Origin: Sacculina carcini
Lineage: Eukaryota > Arthropoda > Thecostraca > Sacculinidae
DNA: 64,000 bases
Direction of reading: 5' to 3'
NCBI GenBank assembly: GCA_916048095.2
Contig: OU696576.1
Span: 4,068,548 to 4,132,547, forward strand
In this document: in pieces, positions 20,791-28,239 of the stretch
Layout: each line of letters opens with the position of its first letter
How positions within the stretch are numbered: position 1 is the stretch's first letter
The notes under the pieces: model-generated
What the model saw: only the letters and a program-made list of their open reading frames with translations
What the model was told of the DNA's origin: nothing
Database searches by the model: none
Translations under genes and position numbers: made by a program

Positions 20791-20800
<10 letters not shown>
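20401..20800 (+). mobile_element. second Helentron-like unit (type D)
   Basis: Begins TATATATAAATGAAATTATC, then a (CTGT)n run and GTATGTATGCTTGAATATGAGG. It shares its whole length with 48361-48760, including the TTTCAAACGCAAACGAAGCG segment and the hairpin near 20692. It follows unit E exactly as the corresponding unit follows the array at 48.26 kb, so E plus D is a repeated composite. Confidence 0.6.
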
Positions 20801-20822
<22 letters not shown>

Positions 20823-20823
<1 letters not shown>

Positions 20824-20965
20824 CTAGCATTAAAAACCGCCCGTTGTGCGGTACAATTCATAAAAATACTTCAAATTGCTAAATAAATAAGGTAAACTCA
20901 TAAAAACCTTAATCAATTAATTCAATTAAATCAATTAAAACCTTAATCAAACCTTAGCCATGATA
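20823..20965 (-). mobile_element. inverted Helentron-like 3' end
   Basis: After a (TA)n tract, ACTAGCATTAAAAACCGCCC reads as the reverse complement of the array 3' terminus (hairpin then CTAG). Its interior (AACCTTAATCAATTAA) is the inverse of 20760-20780, so this is a fold-back of the 3' end. Confidence 0.6.
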
Positions 20966-20968
20966 TAC

Positions 20969-21319
20969 TTAATCCCGCTTTCTGTCATCACATTTGAGCC
21001 GAGCCACACACTTGCCTGTTTTTCTGGCGGCATCCGGGGTCGCCCCTTTGACAAGAGCCTGAGGCGTCGAATGGACCGTTCTCCTAGCGAGAGGTAGGCG
21101 GGCAAGCCTCAGTAGTGGTTGCATTGGCCTCACACTGAAGTCCTCATCAATCGGCGCAGAAGCCGCCGAAATTTTGGCCTTGCCAGCGGCCAGCTTCTCA
21201 CAGTCCCCGGAACGGTCCCCATAGACAGAGAGGTCGCCAGTGTCGCTCGCAGACGCACACGCCTGCTCAATGAAGGGGCAAAATGTGCCAGTCCAAAAGC
21301 ATAGTTCGTTGAAGGAACG
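20969..21319 (-). CDS. uncharacterised open frame, 116 codons
   Basis: Stop-to-stop open frame on the minus strand (TAA at 20969-20971, upstream TAG at 21320-21322) in a G+C-richer block. It encodes RSFNELCFWTGTFCPF near its start, an APIDEDFSVRPMQ block in the middle and a basic, Cys-containing end. No ATG opens it, so it may be an exon or a transposon ORF fragment. It shares strand with the candidate host exons. A possible acceptor lies inside (CCCCTTCATTGAGCAG), but no convincing donor. No family recognised. Confidence 0.3.
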   Translation of the reverse strand, partial: RSFNELCFWTGTFCPFIEQACASASDTGDLSVYGDRSGDCEKLAAGKAKISAASAPIDEDFSVRPMQPLLRLARLPLARRTVHSTPQALVKGATPDAARKTGKCVARLKCDDRKRD

Positions 21320-21769
21320 CTACGTGCTATCAAACCGAAGAACCCGGAGCTCCAGTAAACGATACAAATTCAATTGCAAAATTATCGTTGATAGTTTTCC
21401 AACTCTATGGAGTAGCATTGTCTGACCCGACAGTTCCTGAAACTAATATTACGAGACAGTTCAAATGATGCTCTGGTCACTGAATATACAGTCTCAAGAT
21501 ACTCTTTGCTAGCAGCTACAAAATAGCAAAAATTCCGAAATCAACGCCGGTAACTCGAATATCCCCGTAATTCACTTGTAAGTCGAAAGCCGTCTTCACG
21601 GTAAAGATGTTACAAGTACATTTGAAACAATAGTACAAGTTGACACACAAAACAGTTTATGATATATCTTACTCTATTTCTGGCTACATTCATTTCTTCA
21701 TTTTTATCTGGGTTATTAATTAGAAAAAAAGCCAAATCGTGCGACCAGCCGACATGGTAAATTAATTAC
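21320..21769. other. non-coding, presumed intron
   Basis: No gene or repeat recognised. Confidence 0.3.
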
Positions 21770-22258
21770 CCGTTCTGATGATGTTGACGAGGGACGCTCA
21801 TGGGCGGCTGGTTTGACAACGGCGTCAAACTGGGGCTCGGGAGTTTTCGGCATGGGCGACACTAGCGCCACGGTGACTGTGCGTCCTTGGCCGTTGATCC
21901 GCCTCTGCTGCTGGCGTGGCAAATGACTGGCGACAGCAGCGCCGCCTTTACCGCCGACCACCGCGCCACCTATACTAGACGCCATTGAGCTGTTGCTGGC
22001 TAGGCTGGTTTGACTGCCGGCCAGACTGCGTCGTTTAATTGCCCCAGCGCCGCCGCATGCCGTAGCCAGCTTGGAGGAGCGTGGGCGAGGCTGCTGCAGC
22101 ATAGAGCGGCGCTGTAATGTAGCCCCGCCGTCACCACCGCTAGCACCGTCATTGTCACGCCCATCAGTACATCCACTCTCCACGCCTGACTTGCCTGAAG
22201 CGGTAGCAACGCTAGCTGCCTGATGGTACACTTTCTTGCCACATCCATTGCTGTATAC
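21770..22258 (-). CDS. candidate host exon B, Ser/Ala/Gly-rich
   Basis: A long minus-strand open frame in a clearly G+C-richer block. A good acceptor (GCTGTTTGTATACAG) at about 22259 opens it, and a donor (CGG|GTAATT) closes it at 21770, in phase 0. The product is low-complexity: a KKVYHQAASVATASGKSG start, a Gly/Asp-rich part, SLAGSQTSLASNSSMASS, a Gly/Ala stretch, RQQQRRINGQG and MPKTPEPQF, ending HERPSSTSSER. This resembles disordered linker regions of signalling or cytoskeletal proteins, but no family can be named. Its phase-0 exit matches the phase-0 entry of the exon at 7754-7922. The open frame extends into the presumed intron on both sides, so the borders depend on the splice sites. 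Confidence 0.5.
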
Positions 22259-22332
22259 AAACAGCAATGCACAATGTGTAGCAAGTATAAGCATAAGTCG
22301 CAAAGAATTAGATTAATCTAAGCTGCGTAGAC

Positions 22333-22817
22333 CAGTGTTTCTCAACGTGGGTCATATGGCCCCCATGGGGACATGGGATTTTTTTGAGGGGCCATAGTCC
22401 CAAATTTAACGAATCGAGGCCACCAAGCTTTCTCACGGGCCACGAGATAGGTTGAAGCAATTTATTCCTTTATGCTATTATTGTCGATGTTGTACATCCC
22501 AGTATTGTAATCCGCAACGACAGTGAGACCCCCCGTGATATACGTGTATGTGTGTGCTAACCCCACCTGTAAGTGCGGTCGTTGCGTTGTTTTGGCGGTT
22601 GGTGGAAAAAGTAACCGGCGTACATGAGTGGATCCTATAGAAAAATCTCGTCGGGATGTTCCATATGTGTATTAGGCCACATGTACTTCTAGGGGATCAC
22701 GGACTGTTCATGAGGGACCACGAGAAATCGCATTGTTTTGAAGGGGGCTATGGTATGGAAAAAGTTGAGAAACACTGAAGTAGAGGGCTATGGTATGGAA
22801 AAAGTTGAGAAACACTG
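22333..22817. mobile_element. hAT-type MITE (CAGTGTTTCTCAAC ends)
   Basis: Left end CAGTGTTTCTCAAC, right end the complement GTTGAGAAACACTG, with the imperfect 8-bp flank GCGTAGAC / AAGTAGAC (22818-22825). The last 40 bp are duplicated in tandem (ends at 22777 and 22817). Both subterminal halves match the terminal regions of the deleted hAT transposon at 50505-52580, which marks this as its non-autonomous derivative. Confidence 0.8.
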
Positions 22818-22825
22818 AAGTAGAC

Positions 22826-23154
22826 AATCCAGTCTTAGTTTTACTCATGATTGATATTTGTTGTTGATAAGGAATGCATCGGCCTCGTGGACGATATGAC
22901 ACCTGCTTAGTATGATTGAAATCTATAAAGTGTGTGTGCATCAGCTTCAAGGAAGGTCGTGTCAAACATACATCGTGAGCAACATCAACAGGAGAAATGA
23001 TTTAGTCGAAATTAGGGTTAAGGAGGGTAAAATACACAAAAAATCGTATTTACGACATCTATTGCATATTTTCCGACTAGGTGACTAGACTGAAGCATAA
23101 AAAATGTAATCAAACAAGGGATTTTCCGACATATATATTTCCAGACTATACATA
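22826..23154. other. non-coding stretch
   Basis: A+T-rich, no supported feature. Confidence 0.3.
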
Positions 23155-23590
23155 GACTTGCTCACCTGGCAGAATGGTGGGTGTGGCATGACGAGGCTGC
23201 AGGTTCGATTCCGGCACCGTTCTGCTTCTGTTGACCTCGCACCGCAGCGGCGGACGAGTTGGTCGAGGCGCCGATAGTTCGTCGCGGCAAACTACCCGTC
23301 GATGGGACTGCCAATAAGTGCCAAAAAATGGTTTGATTAATCGACATGAACGGTTTCCACATAGGATTCCAACAGTGAGGTGATGATGATGATTAGTGTA
23401 TAAGGTGCGCACCGGACTATCAGGCCATATGGTGTCCACTAACATGGAGATGATGACTAGACAAATAGCAAGACCAAACACAAAGAGAGTCAAAGGACGG
23501 ACATCTCAGTCAAGGATCACCTAGCAGCCCTGACCTTGACTTTGCTGAGTTATATTGTGTTTATTATTAATCAATATATATTACAACTGT
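23155..23590 (+). mobile_element. tRNA-derived SINE
   Basis: An A-box-like TGGCAGAATGG at 23168-23178 and a perfect B box GGTTCGATTCC at 23202-23212 have tRNA spacing, but no cloverleaf or anticodon arm is intact. A body of about 350 bp follows with a (GAT)n patch at 23382-23393, ending in an A+T-rich tail near 23570-23590. Pol III promoter plus unrelated body is the SINE architecture. Exact 3' end and TSD were not resolved. Confidence 0.65.
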
Positions 23591-23742
23591 ACATTTACCT
23601 ATTTGACATGATTGCCCTTTTAACCCTATGTCATCTCTTCTTTGCGCGTGAACAATGTATTGTTTTTCACACTCAAGGGCGTGACCACAAATATATATTA
23701 GGGATCAATGATTTGATCATTTGAACCCCTATCACCTATATG

Positions 23743-23996
23743 CAGAGCCGTAGTAATCGCCCCCCGTGCCCCCCGGCCGGGAGTCCCGAATGTTGAGGGG
23801 TCCCGTTGCTTCACGTTTGATATTATGATTTATCATATTTATTATGTATAGCCTTTAACTTTTTGCTCAAATGTTTTCACCTGAGCTTGTATTATGTGAG
23901 TATGTCTAATAAAAAAATCATTATTTGGTGCTATATTTATAATGGGGGCCCCAAGTGATGCTTCGGGGGGCCCCATAATTCCTCGCAACGGCTTTG
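23743..23996. mobile_element. hAT-type MITE with perfect 8-bp TSD
   Basis: 254 bp, ends CAGAGCCGTAGTAA and (complement) CAAAGCCGTTGCGAGG, flanked by perfect duplications CCTATATG at 23735-23742 and 23997-24004. Subterminal G/C runs are inverted (CCCCCCGTGCCCCCC near the left, GGGGGGCCCC near the right). No ORF. Confidence 0.9.
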
Positions 23997-24101
23997 CCTA
24001 TATGGCTATATAAGGACATACCCCATCTACCCATCCCCTTTAACTACACTCTTGTTAGAATGTATACATTCCTTGCATTTGTTATGCACCTTTTTTCTAC
24101 T

Positions 24102-24683
24102 TCATTTCGCATCATAGAAATTCTGAACAATGTGCACCTCAGTCTGATTCATCACTTGCGCTTGCTGACGACTTGACTCAAACGTCGTAGCAATCATTTG
24201 CAATTTTTGAATTGTCAACTCAGATTGTTCCAAAAACTTACGCCTTAATTCCGGGTGCAAACAACCAGCTACAGCCTGATTTACCAAATGTGAATCAATT
24301 TCAGATGCTAAGAAATCACACGTTTTCACTTATGATCTCAACTGAGCAACAAACTGAACCATACTGTCATCCTCTTTCTCTTTCAACTGATGAAACACAT
24401 AACGCTCGTAGACACTATTTCTTTTTGGCTCGTAGTGGCCCTTCAACTTGGCTACAGCATTTGTGTACCCATCTGCATTTTCCAAAGAAACTGGCTCTGG
24501 CAAAGTTTCGAAAATTCCTTGCACTTCCAATCCCAATAAGTGAAGCAGAACAGCCTTTTTCTGAGAAGCACTACTTATTCCCACTGCTTCAAAATAATAC
24601 TCCAAACCACGAATCCACCTTCCGAAACCCGTTCCCACTTGATACGGTTCCAATTGCGACAAACTCAAATTAGCTGTAGCCAT
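24102..24683 (-). pseudogene. Ty3/gypsy gag (capsid) fragment
   Basis: Starts at an ATG at 24681-24683 on the minus strand. The product has a GRWIRGLEYYFEA block, AVLLHLLGLEVQGIFETLP (a gypsy capsid signature), AKLKGHYEPKRNSVYERYVF and MVQFVAQLRS. A single in-frame TAA at 24330-24332 is followed by CDFLASEIDSHLVNQAVAGC and a helical tail to 24102. Zinc knuckle, pol and LTRs are absent, so it is an isolated remnant. Its sequence differs from the gag at 4.4-5.4 kb, indicating another gypsy family. Confidence 0.75.
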
Positions 24684-24736
24684 AGCTACATAACAAACAA
24701 CTTATTGAAAAATCAAACCCAATATTTATTCAAAAT

Positions 24737-27197
24737 ATTGAAGTCTTCCGGTGGTGGAGTGGGCTGCATTTTCTCTACATGTTTCAGTCTTATCTTTTCC
24801 GTCTCTTTGTTCTTTCTCATCCTTTGAATTCCTTGCTCTACAACTTTCACCGCCTTCTTCTCCGAAGTTCTGTATCACCATTATTTATCGCCATAATCAT
24901 CCTGACACTTGCTCTTCTTTTTTCACTTAATTTCCTACTCTCCTCGACTGCATCATATCCTCTTTCTCTAGTCGCTTTATTATCCTAGGCGATTTCAACT
25001 TTTGGGTGGATTCGCCTAGCTCTAATGTCCTTGCTTCTCAATTTCTAACTATCTTAGACTCTCATGGTTTGTTCTCTCCTGTTTCCTCGCCTACTCATAT
25101 CTCCGGCCATTCCTTAGATCTTATCCTTTTCCCATCGCCTGTCCTTACTACCGACAATTCTCCATCCAATGTAACTGTCTTTCCTTCCAATCTTTCTTTG
25201 TCTGACCATAGTCTTCTTCTTACCACTCTTCCTTGTCTCGCCTCGCTGCCTCCTCATACTCCTGCTTTGATTGCCTATCGTAACTTTAAAGAATTCGATC
25301 CGATGCAGTTTTACCTATTACTTGATTCCTTATTACCTCTGCAAACGCTTTATTTCCTGAATCCTTCGGACATCTATCCCCACCTATCTTCTGCTTTATC
25401 TAAAATCAGTGACTTTTTGTTTCCTTTACTTATCCGGCGCAATACAACTAATTCTTCTCCTCCTTGGTTTAACTCTCAACTTCGTCTATTGAAAAGACAT
25501 CAACGTTCACTTCTACGAATCTGGAAACGTACATCTCATCCATCTGATTGGTCTTCCTTCTCTGTTTCCCGCTCTTCTTATATCTCGGCCTTGTCTGCAG
25601 CGAAACAAAATTACTTCTCCTCCGGTCTCTCTTCGCTCTCCCGATCCCCTAAATCTCTTTGGACAACTCTAAACTCTCTCACTGGTTCTCGATCTAACTC
25701 CTCTATATCTAATCTAACTGCCTCTCAATTATCTTCTCATTTCACTGATAAAGTCCTAACTGTTCAATCTAAACTCCCCTCTTCCAATATCCCTGTTACA
25801 CATACTCGTGTGTCTCTACAATTCACTTCATTCTCGCAAATACATTTTTCAGATATTCTTACCATGATATCTTCCCTCAAAATTTCCTCCTCTCCGGCTG
25901 ATCCTATTAATTTTAGAGCTATCTCTCCTTCAATATTTTCTCTTGTTCCTTATCTATTACATCTCATTAATTCATCATTTCTTCATGGCCAATTCCTATC
26001 TGATAAACATGCCATCGTCCATCCTATCCTTAAAAAACCTACATTAAATCCGTCTGAATGCGCTAATTACCGTCCTATATCTCTTATCAGCTTTCCTTCA
26101 AAACCCCTTGAATCAGCTATTTTTCCCAGTTGTCTCCCCTTATTTCCCAGGTCCTTTATCCTTTCCAATCTGGCTTTCGCTCCTGTCACTCTACGGAATC
26201 CGTCCTTATTTCAGTTACTCATGAAATCTTATCTCAATTTTCCTATCGTCAATCAGTTCTCCTTGTTCTTCTCGATATGTCTCTAGCCTTCGATCTTGTC
26301 AATCATGCCATTCTTATCAATGATCTTTCTTCTCTGGGTCTATCCTCGTCAGCATTGTCTCTCCTCATATCCTATCTATCTGGTCGCAGTTTTTCAGTAA
26401 ACTTCAATTCAACTGTTTCAAAACCTGCTTCTCTTATTTCTGGTGTCCCTCAAGGTTCTATCTTGGGTCCTACTGTTTTCAATCTTTACATGTCTTCTCT
26501 CTGTCCTCTCCTTTGTAAATACAACATTCCTTTCCATATTTATGCCGATGATATACAACTCCTAATTCCTTGTCCTTCCTCTCATGCCACTCTTCTCAAT
26601 GATATTATCTCTGGTATTACGTCCTGGACCACTTCTCGACGCCTCATTCTCAACACTTCTAAGTCTGAATTTCTTATCCTTCACCCTCCGCGCATTTCTC
26701 CTCCATTACTCCCAATCGCTGTATCTTCCTCTGTTCGAAACTTGGTGCTATCTTCGATTCCAACTTGTCCTTTTCAAACAATGTTGTCTCTATTTCGCGC
26801 ACCTTTCGTTTGATTTTACGCAGTCTATACCCTATTCGATCCTGTTTAGACCAGCCTTCTTCTATTAAATTAATACAGTCTCTTGTTCTTTCTCGTCTTG
26901 ATTATTGCAACTCACTCCACTACATTCTTACCAACAAATCCCTGAAAATCCTTCAAAAAATAATTAATCAATCATGTCGTTTTGTGCTCCATCCTACACC
27001 TTGCCGCCATACCTCTCAATTCTTTTTCCAATTCCACTGGCTTCCCATCATTCCTAGGATTCATTTTCGGCTATGTTGTCTCATATATAAAATTCTGCAC
27101 AATAGCTCTTCCCCGTCCTATCTTTTTGATCTTCTAGTTTCTTATAATGACTTTAATTCTCGTGTTCATCGTCCTTTATCCTGTCCTCGCGCTATCA
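24737..27197 (+). mobile_element. L2-like LINE (ii), main part
   Basis: 5'-truncated LINE beginning inside the endonuclease (SSGGGVGCIF near 24740) and interrupted at 27197 by another LINE. Its 3' end resumes at 31515-32116. Same family as the LINEs at 27.2 kb and 37.8 kb, by protein alignment and the 3' motif. Confidence 0.8.
24985..27197 (+). pseudogene. LINE (ii) ORF2: endonuclease end and RT
   Basis: Frame 1 (to 26286) holds the AP-endonuclease end: LGDFNFWVDSP starts at 24985, then THISGHSLDLIL and SDHSLLL, followed by the linker (PPWFNSQLRLLKRHQRSL) and the RT start (NYRPISLISFPSKPLESAI). A frame change near 26150-26280 moves to frame 3 with DMSLAFDLVNHAIL (first catalytic Asp), SGVPQGSILGPTVFNLYMSS and YADDIQLL (catalytic YADD). 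A second change near 26780 leads to the C-terminal domain (SRLDYCNSLHY, FHWLPIIPRI). At least two frameshifts; inactive. Confidence 0.8.
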
Positions 27198-27255
27198 TGC
27201 CATTCTTTGTCTGAACTGCCGATCAGAGTACTTTGATCGTAAGCGCAACTCAACA

Positions 27256-28182
27256 ATGGAAGAATCGCTGTCGGAAATCCTGGATAATCGTCTGAACAAG
27301 TTTGAGGAAAAGTTTTCTTCTGCGCTCAAGTTGCCGCTTCTACCATCTCCTAATAATCAACACGTGATCTCTTCATCGGCCGCTCGTGTCAAGCCTTCAT
27401 ACCCTGTTGTTGTGAAGTCAAGATCAAACTGTTCTGTCTCTTCTGAGCACATCAAATCTGCACTCAGAACAGAGCCCCTGCAAAACTCCATCGCATTAAA
27501 AAACAAATTGGTTCTGAAGTGTAGCTCAACAACTCAAGTCAAGCGTGTTGCTGAGTCTGTTCGGGTCAACATCCCGGATGTCAAGGTTATTGTTCTTACA
27601 CCAACAATTCAGCCAAAGGTGACAGTTACCAACATACCAGACGATTCGACTCCTGAGAGTCTTCTCAGTACCCTCCGGTTGAAGAACCCTTCCCTGTCTT
27701 CTGCTTCAACATCTGAACTCAAGGTGCTCTTCATCGCGAGATCCCGTGCTGGTGCCCGACTTGATGTACAGTCTGTCTCTCCTGCTGTACGGGAAGCAAT
27801 ACGACTCTTGGGCGATCGCCTCTTTGCTGATCTCTCCTCGTGCCCAGTCTACAACCGGTTTTGGGTCGCGCGCTGTCAACGATGCGCAGGACTCGGCCAC
27901 AAGACCAGCCGATGCTTCCCCAGCAATCCGGAATGCTGTGGGCACTGCACTGGAGCCCATCGCTCGGTGAACTGTCCCGATCATTCGGCTCGCTGTTGCG
28001 TCAGCTGCAAAAGAGCGGGTCGTCCTCACGATCACTCCTCTTTCTCCTCTGACTGTCCGTCTTTTCTGGCCGTTCGACACTCGCTGCGTACTAGGACACA
28101 ACAGTACTCTCTTCCTGACTCTTCGCCTCAAAGTGCGCCGCCTCTGACTATACTCTCTGATTCCTCGTCCAGTACTCAATGA
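27256..28182 (+). CDS. LINE (iii) ORF1, zinc-knuckle RNA-binding protein
   Basis: Complete 308-residue frame with a genuine ATG. The N-terminus is helical (MEESLSEILDNRLNKFEEKF). The middle is an RRM-like region (VTVTNIPDDSTPESLLSTL, near 118-135), and the C-terminus has zinc fingers: CQRCAGLGHKTSRC (CX2CX4HX4C), then CGHCTGAHRSVNC and CVSCKRAGRPHDH. It would bind LINE RNA in the retrotransposition particle. It is shorter than the homologue at 37.8 kb because it lacks the N-terminal PHD-like finger. It appears intact, although its ORF2 is not. Confidence 0.8.
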   Translation: MEESLSEILDNRLNKFEEKFSSALKLPLLPSPNNQHVISSSAARVKPSYPVVVKSRSNCSVSSEHIKSALRTEPLQNSIALKNKLVLKCSSTTQVKRVAESVRVNIPDVKVIVLTPTIQPKVTVTNIPDDSTPESLLSTLRLKNPSLSSASTSELKVLFIARSRAGARLDVQSVSPAVREAIRLLGDRLFADLSSCPVYNRFWVARCQRCAGLGHKTSRCFPSNPECCGHCTGAHRSVNCPDHSARCCVSCKRAGRPHDHSSFSSDCPSFLAVRHSLRTRTQQYSLPDSSPQSAPPLTILSDSSSSTQ

Positions 28183-28239
28183 CTATCTTCACCCGTCGTC
28201 TCATCTGATCCTGCTTGCGTTGTTCTAAGCTCCTCGTCT

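Noticed and set aside
21716-22303. Secreted 195-aa protein starting MRLMLILATHCALL
   Set aside because: The hydrophobic start lies upstream of a strong acceptor-like TATACAG and its start codon has poor context; an internal exon fits better, though not proven.
23160-23235. Functional tRNA gene
   Set aside because: A and B boxes are present but no cloverleaf, anticodon arm or acceptor pairing is intact. SINE is the better explanation.
23146-23493. Minus-strand 115-aa open frame over the SINE
   Set aside because: It is the antisense of tRNA-type SINE sequence; phrases such as SNLQPRHATP are typical false translations of B boxes.
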